This document shows positions 47,740 to 56,825 of a stretch of 64,000 nt of DNA, one piece after another. How positions within the stretch are numbered: the first letter of the stretch is position 1; each line of letters starts with the position of its first letter. A program made the translations under genes and the position numbers. Under the pieces are notes generated by a model that saw only the letters and a program-made list of their open reading frames with translations, was not told the DNA's origin and did not search any database. Source of the stretch: Halomonas litopenaei. Lineage in GTDB: Bacteria > Pseudomonadota > Gammaproteobacteria > Pseudomonadales > Halomonadaceae. Where the stretch lies: the NCBI RefSeq assembly GCF_003045775.1, contig NZ_PXNS01000004.1, forward strand, positions 372,001 to 436,000, in the 5' to 3' direction.

Positions 47740-48262
47740 GGACCGCGACGACATCTCTGTGCTGGACGACGGCGACCGCGCCCTGATCGAGGCCACCCAG
47801 GCGGGGCTGCCGCTGGTGGCCGACCCCTGGGCTGCGGTGGGCGCGGCCATCGGCATGAGCGGCGAAGAGGTGCTGGCACGCTTTCAGCGCCTGCGCCTGA
47901 CCGGCGTCGTGCGCCGCATCGCCGTGGTACCCAACCACTACCGCCTGGGCTACCTGGCCAACGGCATGACCGTGTGGGACGTCGATGATCAGCGTATCGA
48001 TGAACTCGGCCGGCAGCTGGCCGACTGGCCGGGCGTCAGTCACTGCTACCGGCGGCCTCGCCGCTTGCCGGACTGGCCCTACAACCTGTTCGTGATGCTG
48101 CATGGCCATCACCGTGACGAGGTCGAAGCCCAGGCCGAGCGGCTGCGTGAATGGCTGGGCGACGCCTGCCGCGACCACCGTATTCTCTACAGCAGCCGCA
48201 TCCTCAAGAAGACCGGGCTACGGCTCGCCACCGCCAAGGGAGCCTCGCCATGTTCCGAGTGA
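47714..48262 (+). CDS. nirH: NirH-type subunit of sirohaem decarboxylase
   Basis: A 182-residue Lrp-like protein of the L/H type with CYRRPRRLPDWPYNLFVM and RRIAVVPNHYRLGYLANGMTVW. The start lies inside the nirG 3' end, after AAGGAGGAGGAG. Its 3' end overlaps nirJ by 13 bases. Confidence 0.82.
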   Translation: MSISTCPSRDRDDISVLDDGDRALIEATQAGLPLVADPWAAVGAAIGMSGEEVLARFQRLRLTGVVRRIAVVPNHYRLGYLANGMTVWDVDDQRIDELGRQLADWPGVSHCYRRPRRLPDWPYNLFVMLHGHHRDEVEAQAERLREWLGDACRDHRILYSSRILKKTGLRLATAKGASPCSE

Positions 48263-49428
48263 CCCGCTACATCGACAGCCTGCTCGAGCCGACGCCACTG
48301 GCGCCTGCCCGCACCCCGCCAGGCCCGGTGGTGATCTGGAATCTGATTCGCCGCTGCAACCTGACCTGTCGGCACTGCTACACGGTGTCGGCCGACGTCG
48401 ACTTCGCCGGTGAGCTGTCCACCGAGGAGGCGCTGAGGGTGCTCGAGGACCTCAAGGCCTTCCGGGTGCCGGCGCTGATCCTGTCCGGTGGCGAGCCGCT
48501 GATGCGGCCCGACATCTTCGAACTGTCGCACCGGGCCAAGGAACTCGGGCTGTACACCGGGCTTTCCACCAACGGCACCCTGATCACCGAGGACAACATC
48601 GACGCCATCGCCGATGCCGGTTACGACTACGTCGGCATCAGCATCGACGGCCTCGAGGAGACCCATGACCAGATCCGCCAGCGTCGTGGCGCCTTTCGCG
48701 AGTCCATGGCCGCAGTCCGGCTGTGCAAGGAGCGGGGCATCAAGGTAGGGCTGCGGTTCACCCTGACCCGGGACAACTACGCCCAGTTCGACGACATCCT
48801 GGCGCTGACCGCCGAGCACGACGTCGACAAGTTCTACCTGTCACACCTCAACTATGGCGGACGCGGTCATCGTCACCGTAAGCACGACGCCTGGCACGAG
48901 ATGACCCGCGACGCCATGACCCGACTGTTCGACCGCTGTCGCGCCGAGCTCGAGGCGGGTATCCGGCGCGAGTACGTCACCGGCAACAACGACGCCGACG
49001 GCCCCTTCCTGCTGCACTGGGCCAGGCGCCACTTCCCCGAGCGGGTCGCCGATCTCGAGGCGCGTCTGCTCGCCTGGGGCGGCAACGCCAGCGGCGAGTA
49101 CATCGCCAATATCGACAACCTGGGCAATGTCCACCCGGACTCCTTCTGGTGGGACCACCACCTCGGCAATGTGCGTGAGCGGCCCTTCTCGGAGATCTGG
49201 TGCGAGGCCGACGACGATCTGATGCAGGGCTTTCGCAGTCGTCCGCGGCCGCTCAAGGGACGCTGCGGCGCCTGTCGTTACCTGCCGATCTGCAACGGCA
49301 ATACCCGGGTGCGTGCCTTCAAGACCCTGGGCGATCCCTGGGCCGAGGACCCGGGCTGCTACCTCGACGATGACGAGATCGGCCTGACCGAAGCCGTCTC
49401 GCCCAAGATGATTCTGACGACCGGTTGA
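48250..49428 (+). CDS. nirJ: NirJ, radical SAM enzyme of haem d1 synthesis
   Basis: Replaces the propionate side chains of didecarboxysirohaem by oxo groups. The 392-residue product carries the radical SAM Cys at ~36, 40 and 43 (CNLTCRHC), the ILSGGEPLMRPD segment and a C-terminal auxiliary Cys cluster (CGACRYLPICNGNTRVR). The ATG at 48250 gives the family N-terminus MFRVTRYIDSLL. Confidence 0.94.
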   Translation: MFRVTRYIDSLLEPTPLAPARTPPGPVVIWNLIRRCNLTCRHCYTVSADVDFAGELSTEEALRVLEDLKAFRVPALILSGGEPLMRPDIFELSHRAKELGLYTGLSTNGTLITEDNIDAIADAGYDYVGISIDGLEETHDQIRQRRGAFRESMAAVRLCKERGIKVGLRFTLTRDNYAQFDDILALTAEHDVDKFYLSHLNYGGRGHRHRKHDAWHEMTRDAMTRLFDRCRAELEAGIRREYVTGNNDADGPFLLHWARRHFPERVADLEARLLAWGGNASGEYIANIDNLGNVHPDSFWWDHHLGNVRERPFSEIWCEADDDLMQGFRSRPRPLKGRCGACRYLPICNGNTRVRAFKTLGDPWAEDPGCYLDDDEIGLTEAVSPKMILTTG

Positions 49429-49441
49429 ACGGGAGATCACC

Positions 49442-50245
49442 ATGTCCTTGCAAGCCCTCTACGACCAGCTCGGCGAAGCGCCGCTCGCCTCCGGCGAGGT
49501 GGCCATCGTCGGCGCCGGCCCCGGTGACCCCGGCCTTCTGACCCTGCGCGCGCTGTACCTGCTCAGCCAGGCGGACTGCCTGGTCTATGATCGCCTGGTG
49601 TCACCGGAGGTGCTCGCGCTGGCGCCCAAGGCGGCCCAGCGTTTCTACGTGGGCAAGGCGGCGCGCTGCCACGCCCTGACCCAGGAGGAAACCAACCAGT
49701 TGCTGGTACGCCTGGCGGTGACCGGCAAGCGGGTGGTGCGCCTTAAGGGCGGCGACCCCTTCATCTTCGGGCGCGGCGGCGAAGAGGCCGAGATGCTGGT
49801 GGACAACCAGGTGCCCTTTCGCGTGGTGCCGGGAATCACCTCGGCCCAGGGCTGCAGCGCCTACGCCGGCTTTCCGCTGACCCATCGCGACCACGCCCAA
49901 GGGGTGACCTTCGTCACCGGCCACGCCCGCGCCGACGGCAGCCTCGATCTCGACTGGCGCTCGCTGGCCAGTCGCCGTCACACCCTGGTGTTCTACATGG
50001 GGCTGACCAACGCCGAGCTGATTCGCCGCGAACTGCTCGCCAACGGCCTGCCCGCCGACCAGCCGGTGGCGCTGATCGAACGCGGCACCACCCGGGAACA
50101 GCGCCGGGTGATCACCCGGCTGGGCCAGTTGCCGGAGACCATCCAGGCCGAGGGGCTCAAGCCGCCGACGCTGATCGTGGTGGGCGAGGTGGTGTCCCTG
50201 GCCGGGCGACTCGATATGGACGCGGTGGCGGAGGCGGTGGCATGA
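49442..50245 (+). CDS. nirE: NirE, uroporphyrinogen III C-methyltransferase
   Basis: SAM-dependent methyltransferase making precorrin-2 as the entry to haem d1. The 267-residue product has GAGPGDPGLLTLRAL, VYDRLVSPEVL, RLKGGDPFIFGRGGEEAE and VPGITSAQGCSAYAGFPLTHR, as in SUMT/CobA enzymes. It lacks the CysG oxidase domain. Overlaps nirN by four bases (ATGA). Confidence 0.93.
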   Translation: MSLQALYDQLGEAPLASGEVAIVGAGPGDPGLLTLRALYLLSQADCLVYDRLVSPEVLALAPKAAQRFYVGKAARCHALTQEETNQLLVRLAVTGKRVVRLKGGDPFIFGRGGEEAEMLVDNQVPFRVVPGITSAQGCSAYAGFPLTHRDHAQGVTFVTGHARADGSLDLDWRSLASRRHTLVFYMGLTNAELIRRELLANGLPADQPVALIERGTTREQRRVITRLGQLPETIQAEGLKPPTLIVVGEVVSLAGRLDMDAVAEAVA

Positions 50246-51849
50246 ACACGGCAAGACTGCTGGGCGCGGCCCTGATCGGGCTTATGCCAGTCCTGATGCC
50301 AGCCTTGATACCAGAGCTGGCTGGGGCTCAGGAAGAGGCGATAACGGCAAATTCGGCGCCGCCGCAGCTCTACCAGGATCACTGTGCCAGCTGCCACGGC
50401 GCCGACCGTCTGGGCGCCATGGGACCGGCGCTGCTGCCCCAAAACCTGGGGCGCATCAAGCCCGAAGAGGTTCGTCGGGTGATCGCCGATGGCCGCCCCG
50501 CGACCCAGATGCCCGGCTTTACCGACACGCTGACCGGGCCCGAGGTCGATGCCCTGAGCGACTGGGTGCTGAGTGACCCGCCGGTGACCCCCGACTGGAC
50601 GCTAGACGATATCCGCGCAAGCCAGGTGGTGTCGCATCCCCCCGGCAGCCTTGGCGACACGCCCGAGTTCGACGCCGATCCGCAGAATCTGTTCGTGGTG
50701 GTAGAGACCGGCGATCACCACGCCAGCGTGCTCGACGGCGACACCTTCGAGCGCCTTGCGCGCTTCCCCACCCGCTTTGCCCTGCATGGTGGGCCCAAGT
50801 ACAGCCCGGATGGCCGCTACGTCTATTTCGGCTCCCGCGACGGCTGGATCACCAAGTTCGATCTCTATCACTTCGCCGTGGTGGCCGAGGTCCGCGCCGG
50901 CATCAATATGCGCAACATCGCGGTGTCCGCCGATGGCCGCTACGTGATGGCCGCCAACACCCTGCCAGGCAACCTGGTGCTGTTCGACGCCCACCGGCTC
51001 GATCCCATGCGGGTCTATCCCGCCGCCGACGCCGAAGGTAACGGCTCCCGGGTCAGCGCCGTCTACGCCGCGCCGCCGCGCTCGAGCTTTATCGCCGCGC
51101 TCAAGGACGTCAAGGAGCTGTGGGAGATCCCCTGGCCGGTGACGCCTGAAGCGGTGGTGGCCACGGGGCATATGGACGAGCCGCTGGATCCCGCGCGCAA
51201 GGCTCTGGAGGCCAGGGGCGAGAGCTTCGAGGTCCGGCGTCTGCCGGTGCCGGACTACCTCGACGACTTCTTCTTCGACCCCGAGTACCGCCGCGTCATC
51301 GGCGCCTCCCGCGGTGGCGATGGGGCCATGGTCATCGACCTGGACAGCGGCGACAAGCTGGCCGACCTGCCGTTGTCGGGCATGCCCCATCTGGGTTCCG
51401 GCATCACCTGGGAGACCGGCGGACGTCGGGTGATGGCGATTCCCCACCTGGCCAAGCCCGAAGTCTCGATCATCGACATGGACGACTATTCGCTGATCAA
51501 GACGCTGCATACCGACGGACCGGGCTTCTTCATGCGCAGCCACGAAAACTCCCGCTTCGCCTGGACCGACGTGTTCTTCGGGCCCAACCGTGATCGTGTC
51601 CACGTGATCGACAAGGACAGCCTCGAGATCGTGCGCACCCTGGTCCCGGAGCCGGGCAAGACGTCTGCCCACGTGGAGTTCGACCGCGACGGCGAGACCC
51701 TGCTGCTGAGCCTGTGGGAGCGCGACGGCGCGGTGATCGCCTACGACGCCGATAGCCTCGAGGAGATCACCCGGGTGCCGATGGACAAGCCGTCAGGCAA
51801 GTACAACGTGTGGAACAAGACCCACTATGAAGAAGGCACCTCGCACTAG
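50242..51849 (+). CDS. nirN: NirN, dihydro-haem d1 dehydrogenase
   Basis: Periplasmic NirS-like protein that introduces the acrylate double bond in the last step of haem d1 synthesis. The 535-residue product has a signal peptide (to about residue 30), a cytochrome c domain with CASCH (~49-53) and a d1-type propeller ending DKPSGKYNVWNKTHYEEG. Last gene of the nir operon. Confidence 0.92.
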   Translation: MNTARLLGAALIGLMPVLMPALIPELAGAQEEAITANSAPPQLYQDHCASCHGADRLGAMGPALLPQNLGRIKPEEVRRVIADGRPATQMPGFTDTLTGPEVDALSDWVLSDPPVTPDWTLDDIRASQVVSHPPGSLGDTPEFDADPQNLFVVVETGDHHASVLDGDTFERLARFPTRFALHGGPKYSPDGRYVYFGSRDGWITKFDLYHFAVVAEVRAGINMRNIAVSADGRYVMAANTLPGNLVLFDAHRLDPMRVYPAADAEGNGSRVSAVYAAPPRSSFIAALKDVKELWEIPWPVTPEAVVATGHMDEPLDPARKALEARGESFEVRRLPVPDYLDDFFFDPEYRRVIGASRGGDGAMVIDLDSGDKLADLPLSGMPHLGSGITWETGGRRVMAIPHLAKPEVSIIDMDDYSLIKTLHTDGPGFFMRSHENSRFAWTDVFFGPNRDRVHVIDKDSLEIVRTLVPEPGKTSAHVEFDRDGETLLLSLWERDGAVIAYDADSLEEITRVPMDKPSGKYNVWNKTHYEEGTSH

Positions 51850-51956
51850 AGGCCTATGTGAAAGGCGCCTGCGCTCGGCGTCTTTACGGACAACGCCTAA
51901 GGACGTGGCGCTGTCCTGATACAAGGCGCGCCTGGTGCAGGAGAAGAGTACTTCTT

Positions 51957-52004
51957 GCCCGGAGGGGGCGTGCCAGCGGGTACGCTCCTCCCGGGCCTCT
52001 TTTC
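51957..52004 (+). terminator. Probable terminator after nirN
   Basis: Imperfect GC-rich arms (51957-51970 with 51983-51996, three mismatches) are followed by CTCTTTTC, 107 bases after the nirN stop. The rest of the 282-base gap up to aapJ shows no gene. Confidence 0.45.
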
Positions 52005-52131
52005 GATGGGGGCTGCCATCGACCTTCAATCCATCGTTTAAAACAAACGTCGACATCAGGATTGACCACGCCGGCCGAGGCTCGGATAGTGAATGGGCGT
52101 ACAACGCTCATCCATTACTGGAGTTGAATCC

Positions 52132-53169
52132 ATGCGACACAATAACAAGACGTTGCTGACCCTCTCCCTCGCCGCGCTATCCACAGCGGCGCTGGGCGTG
52201 ACGAGCAGTGCTTCGGCCGCCACCCTGGACGAAGTCACCTCCCGCGGCGAACTCCAATGCGGTGTCAACGTCGGCCTGTCCGGTTTTTCCTCGCCGGACG
52301 AGAACGGCAACTGGCAGGGACTCGATGTGGAAACCTGTCGCGCCATCTCGGCGGCGATCTTCGGTGACGCCGACAAGGTGGTGTTCACCCCGCTGACCGC
52401 CAAGGAGCGCTTTACCGCGCTGCAGTCCGGTGAGATCGACGTGCTCTCGCGCAACACCACCTGGACCGCCACCCGGGACAATTCCCTGGGCCTCAATTTC
52501 ACGACGACCACCTTCTACGATGGTCAGGGCTTCATGGTGGCCAAGGATCTCGGCATCGAAAGCCTCGAGGACCTGAACGGTGCCTCCATCTGTATCCAGT
52601 CCGGCACCACCCACGAGCTCAACCTGGCGGACTACTTCCCGGCCAAGGGCATCGACATCAACACCGTGACCTTCGATACCCCGGACCAGACCGCCTCGGG
52701 CTTCGCCAGCGGGCGCTGTGACGTGCTCACCTCGGACACCTCCCAGCTCAGCGCCCTGCGCCTGCAGCTGCCGGAACCGGACAGCGTCGAGATCCTCACC
52801 GAGCTGATCTCCAAGGAGCCGCTGGGCCCGGTGGTTGCCCAGGGTGACGACCAGTGGTTCGACATCGTCAAGTGGACGGTCTTCGCCATGGTCAATGCCG
52901 AGGAACTGGGCATCACCAGCGACAACGCCGAGCAGATGAAGAATGATCCGCCCAATCCCCAGGTGGCGCGCCTTTTGGGTGTCGACGGCACCTACGGCGA
53001 GCAGCTCGGTCTGACCAACGACTGGGCCTACAACATCGTCTCCCAGGTGGGCAACTACGGTGAGGTGTTCGCCGATACCGTGGGCGAAAACTCACCGCTG
53101 GGCATCAGCCGTGGCATGAACGCCCTGTGGAACGAAGGCGGCATCCTCTACGCCCCGCCGATCCGCTGA
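52132..53169 (+). CDS. aapJ: General L-amino acid ABC transporter binding protein AapJ
   Basis: Periplasmic receptor of 345 residues with signal peptide (to about residue 28, SSASA) and the AapJ features LDEVTSRGELQCGVNVGLSGFSSPDENGNWQGLDVE, ending GGILYAPPIR. The ATG at 52132 (GGAG upstream) starts the signal peptide. AapJQMP systems import a range of L-amino acids, often glutamate and aspartate. First gene of the operon. Confidence 0.92.
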   Translation: MRHNNKTLLTLSLAALSTAALGVTSSASAATLDEVTSRGELQCGVNVGLSGFSSPDENGNWQGLDVETCRAISAAIFGDADKVVFTPLTAKERFTALQSGEIDVLSRNTTWTATRDNSLGLNFTTTTFYDGQGFMVAKDLGIESLEDLNGASICIQSGTTHELNLADYFPAKGIDINTVTFDTPDQTASGFASGRCDVLTSDTSQLSALRLQLPEPDSVEILTELISKEPLGPVVAQGDDQWFDIVKWTVFAMVNAEELGITSDNAEQMKNDPPNPQVARLLGVDGTYGEQLGLTNDWAYNIVSQVGNYGEVFADTVGENSPLGISRGMNALWNEGGILYAPPIR

Positions 53170-53181
53170 TACTGTCCGCTG

Positions 53182-53205
53182 CGACCCCGGCCATGGCCGG
53201 GGTCG
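53182..53205 (+). terminator. 24-bp palindrome behind aapJ
   Basis: A perfect palindrome (10-bp arms around CATG) starts 13 bases after the aapJ stop, with no T run. Likely limits read-through or protects the aapJ message. Confidence 0.6.
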
Positions 53206-53324
53206 TCCGACCCATGACGGATAGAGCGACGACGTCGCGCGCCGGCCCCCTCGCCGTTCGCGGGTGAATACCCACGGCCGCGAGACGGGCCGGAGGCAAG
53301 CGTCGTCCAGCAAGAGGCTCGCCC

Positions 53325-54500
53325 ATGTCCACGCCCCCTATCGAACGGACGCCGCTATGGCGGCGTCCTGCCTTTCGTGCGCTGATCATCCAGGCGCTGC
53401 TGCTGGCAGGCCTCGCCGCGCTGATCGCGATGATGATCGGCAATGCCCTGACCAATCTCGAGGCCAGGGGCATCACCACCGGTTTCGACTTCCTCGGTGA
53501 GCGCGCCGGGTTCTCGATCCCCCAGACCCTGATCGACTACTCCGGCGACAGCAGCTACGCCCGCACCTTCGTGGTGGGGCTGCTCAATACCCTGCTGGTG
53601 TCCGGGCTCGGCATTCTGGCCGCCACCCTGATCGGCTTCGCCGTGGGTATCGCCCGGCTGTCGCCCAACTGGCTGCTGGCTCGCCTGGCGGCGGCCTTCG
53701 TCGAGACCTTCCGCAATATTCCGCTGCTGGTGCAGATCCTGTTCTGGTACTTCGCCGTGCTCCAGGCCCTGCCCAGTCCGCGCCAGAGCATGTCGCTGCT
53801 CGAGGCGTTCTTTCTCAACGTGCGCGGGCTGATCGTGCCGGCGCCGGTGCCCGAGCCAGGCTTCGGCCTGACCCAGCTGGCGCTGGTGGTAGCGATCCTG
53901 GCGGTGGTGGCCCTTGGTATCTACGCCAGACGGCTGCAGCAGCGTACCGGCAAGGCGCTGCCGGTGTACTGGCTCGGCAGCGCCCTGATCATCGGCCTGC
54001 CGTTGCTGGTGTTCGTGGCCAGCGGCATCCCGCTTGCCTGGGACGTGCCGTCGCTCAAGGGCTTCAACTTCTCCGGCGGTATCACCGTGATCCCGGAGCT
54101 GATGGCACTGTGGCTGGCGCTGTCGATCTACACCGCCTCCTTTATCGCCGAGATCGTGCGTTCAGGGATCCAGTCGGTACCCAAGGGGCAGATCGAGGCG
54201 TCCCGGGCGATCGGCCTGCCGGGCAACATCACTTTGCGCAAGGTGGTCATCCCCCAGGCGATGCGAGTGATCGTGCCGCAGCTCACCAGTCAGTACCTGA
54301 ACCTGATCAAGAACTCGTCGCTGGCGACCGCCATCGGCTATCCCGACCTGGTGGCGGTGTTCGCCGGTACCAGCCTCAACCAGACCGGCCAGGCGATAGA
54401 GATCATCGCCATGACCATGGCGGTCTACCTGACCATCAGTCTGGTGGTGTCGGCGTTGATGAACGTCTACAACGCCCGGACCCTGCTCAAGGAGCGCTGA
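53325..54500 (+). CDS. aapQ: General L-amino acid ABC transporter permease AapQ
   Basis: A 391-residue inner-membrane permease with about eight helices, the Aap-specific region RAGFSIPQTLIDYSGDSSYARTFVVGLLNTL, VETFRNIPLLVQILFWYFAVL and the EAA loop IEASRAIGLPGNITLRKVVIPQAMRV. Pairs with AapM. Confidence 0.93.
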   Translation: MSTPPIERTPLWRRPAFRALIIQALLLAGLAALIAMMIGNALTNLEARGITTGFDFLGERAGFSIPQTLIDYSGDSSYARTFVVGLLNTLLVSGLGILAATLIGFAVGIARLSPNWLLARLAAAFVETFRNIPLLVQILFWYFAVLQALPSPRQSMSLLEAFFLNVRGLIVPAPVPEPGFGLTQLALVVAILAVVALGIYARRLQQRTGKALPVYWLGSALIIGLPLLVFVASGIPLAWDVPSLKGFNFSGGITVIPELMALWLALSIYTASFIAEIVRSGIQSVPKGQIEASRAIGLPGNITLRKVVIPQAMRVIVPQLTSQYLNLIKNSSLATAIGYPDLVAVFAGTSLNQTGQAIEIIAMTMAVYLTISLVVSALMNVYNARTLLKER

Positions 54501-54566
54501 GATGAATACGCCAACCATGCGCTCTGCCATGAGCCGCTTGCCTGTCTTCGTTGGAGGACTGCTGCC

Positions 54567-55736
54567 ATGACCGAGCGTCCCACACCTCCTTCCCAGTCCC
54601 CGGTGCACCCCCCGAGTGAGCCCGAGGTGGCGCCGGCTGCCGCGTCCACCGAGCATTCGATGATCGCCGCCCGGCCGGCGCCGGTGGCGCGCCATGGTGT
54701 CACCGGCTGGCTGCGCAGCCGGCTGTTCTCGACCCCGCTCAATTCGGTGGTCTCGCTGATCACCCTGGCGGTGCTGGTATGGGCGCTGTCCCCGCTGGTG
54801 CAGTGGGCGCTGATCGACGCCGACTGGATCGGCACCACCCGCGAAGCCTGTACCGGCGAGGGCGCCTGCTGGGTGTTCATCAGCGCCCGCTTCGAGACCA
54901 TCGTCTACGGCTTCTACCCCGAGACCGAGCGCTACCGCGTCGATATCACCCTGGCGCTGCTGGTGGCCACCATCGCCTGGCTGATGATTCCCCGACTGCC
55001 GGCCAAGCGCTGGGTGGTGATCTTCGCCCTGGTCGGCTTTCCGGTGATCGCCTGGCTGTTGCTGCTGGGAGGCCACTTCGGCCTGCCGGCGGTGCCCACC
55101 CGTGAGTGGGGCGGGCTGATGCTGACCCTGACCGTGGCCATCGTCGGTATCGTCGGCTCGCTGCCGCTGGGGGTGATCCTGGCGCTGGGCCGGCGCTCGC
55201 AGATGCCACTGGTGCGCAGCCTGTCGGTGGTGTTCATCGAGTTCTGGCGCGGCGTGCCCTTGATCACGGTGCTGTTCATGGCCTCGGTGATGCTGCCGCT
55301 GTTCGTGCCCAGCGAGGTCGAGTTCGACAAGCTGCTGCGCGCACTGATCGGCATCATGTTCTTCTGGAGCGCCTATATGGCCGAGGTGGTGCGTGGCGGC
55401 CTGCAGGCGATCCCCAGAGGCCAGGAAGAGGCCGCCAAGGCGCTGGGCCTGGGCTACTGGCGGCGGATGGGCCTGATCATCCTGCCCCAGGCGCTCAAGC
55501 TGGTGATCCCGGGCATCGTCAACACCTTCATCGCGCTGTTCAAGGACACCTCACTGGTGCTGATCATCGGCCTGTTCGACCTGCTGGCGATCATCCGTGC
55601 CGGGCTCACCGACACCAACTGGCTGGGCTTCGCCACCGAGGGCTACGTGTTCGCCGCGCTGATGTTCTGGATCTTCTGCTTCGGCATGTCACGTTACAGC
55701 CAATATATCGAACGGCGTCTACATACCGGCCATTGA
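54567..55736 (+). CDS. aapM: General L-amino acid ABC transporter permease AapM
   Basis: A 389-residue permease with a Pro/Ala-rich cytoplasmic N-terminus (1-~45), eight or so helices, [24 protein letters not shown] and the EAA loop [25 protein letters not shown]. Separated from aapQ by 66 bases and from aapP by 35. Confidence 0.93.
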   Translation: MTERPTPPSQSPVHPPSEPEVAPAAASTEHSMIAARPAPVARHGVTGWLRSRLFSTPLNSVVSLITLAVLVWALSPLVQWALIDADWIGTTREACTGEGACWVFISARFETIVYGFYPETERYRVDITLALLVATIAWLMIPRLPAKRWVVIFALVGFPVIAWLLLLGGHFGLPAVPTREWGGLMLTLTVAIVGIVGSLPLGVILALGRRSQMPLVRSLSVVFIEFWRGVPLITVLFMASVMLPLFVPSEVEFDKLLRALIGIMFFWSAYMAEVVRGGLQAIPRGQEEAAKALGLGYWRRMGLIILPQALKLVIPGIVNTFIALFKDTSLVLIIGLFDLLAIIRAGLTDTNWLGFATEGYVFAALMFWIFCFGMSRYSQYIERRLHTGH

Positions 55737-55771
55737 CGGCCCACAACAACAAATTTGATCGGGAGGCAGCC

Positions 55772-56542
55772 ATGTCTGCTCAAGCGGCGACCACGGCGGA
55801 TTCGAACACGCCGATGATCGAGATCGACGGCCTCAACAAGTGGTACGGGGACTTCCACGTGCTGCGCGACATCGACCTGACCGTGCAGCCAGGGGAGCGC
55901 ATCGTGGTGTGCGGGCCCTCGGGGTCCGGCAAATCCACCCTGATCCGCTGCATCAATCACCTGGAGGAACACCAGCAGGGCCGCATCACCGTGGGCGGGG
56001 TGCACATGACCCAGGACGTCAAGCGCATCGAACAGATCCGCCGGCACGTCGGCATGGTGTTCCAGCACTTCAATCTGTTCCCTCACCTGTCGGTGCTCGA
56101 CAACTGCTGCATCGCCCAGACCTGGGTACAGAAGAAACCCCGGCGCGAGGCCGAGGCCACCGCCATGGAGTTTCTCGAGCGGGTGCAGATCGCCGACCAG
56201 GCCCACAAGTACCCGGGCCAGCTGTCCGGCGGCCAGCAGCAGCGCGTGGCCATCGCGCGCGCGCTGTGTCTGCGCCCGGAGGTGATGCTGTTCGACGAGC
56301 CCACCTCGGCGCTGGACCCGGAGATGATCAAGGAGGTGCTGGACGTGATGATCGAGCTGGCCCGGGAAGGCATGACCATGCTCTGCGTGACCCACGAGAT
56401 GGGCTTCGCCAAGACCGTGGCCGACCGGGTGATCTTCATGGATCAGGGCCAGATCATCGAGCAGGCGCCGCCCCAGGAGTTCTTCAACAACCCGCGCTCG
56501 GAGCGTACCCAGCTGTTCCTGAGTCAGATCCTGGGGCACTGA
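55772..56542 (+). CDS. aapP: General L-amino acid ABC transporter ATPase AapP
   Basis: A 256-residue ATPase with Walker [10 protein letters not shown], signature [15 protein letters not shown] and Walker [15 protein letters not shown]. The ATG at 55772 has GGGAGG upstream; the long upstream in-frame extension lies inside aapM and is not coding. Completes the importer. Confidence 0.95.
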   Translation: MSAQAATTADSNTPMIEIDGLNKWYGDFHVLRDIDLTVQPGERIVVCGPSGSGKSTLIRCINHLEEHQQGRITVGGVHMTQDVKRIEQIRRHVGMVFQHFNLFPHLSVLDNCCIAQTWVQKKPRREAEATAMEFLERVQIADQAHKYPGQLSGGQQQRVAIARALCLRPEVMLFDEPTSALDPEMIKEVLDVMIELAREGMTMLCVTHEMGFAKTVADRVIFMDQGQIIEQAPPQEFFNNPRSERTQLFLSQILGH

Positions 56543-56723
56543 GGCGCCCTGGCCGCGCGCTTGCTCGCGCAGAGCGCGGCAAGGCGGACGGGGGCGACAG
56601 CAGCGGGGCACATAAGCTGGAGGACTGGTAGCGCGGGGTGGCTCCCATGGCGTCGCTGCGAGAAAGACTGCGCCGATAAAGGCGCGGAGTGTCGAGAGTG
56701 ATGGCGGCGACCACCGCCGTGGC

Positions 56724-56753
56724 ATTCCTTGAAGGAATACAACCAGCGATAAT
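56724..56753 (+). promoter_or_regulatory. Palindrome and -10-like element before the DUF1338 gene
   Basis: Inverted repeat ATTCCTT-G-AAGGAAT (56724-56738) is followed by GATAAT (56748-56753), 72 bases before the gene start. It could be an operator overlapping the promoter. The rest of the 283-base gap holds GC-rich inverted repeats only. Confidence 0.35.
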
Positions 56754-56825
56754 TTTCGTTTGTCGCCGCCTCCCCGCTCTGGTCTTATCGGTGGCATCAC
56801 CGCCTGCCAACCGATAGGAGCCCGG

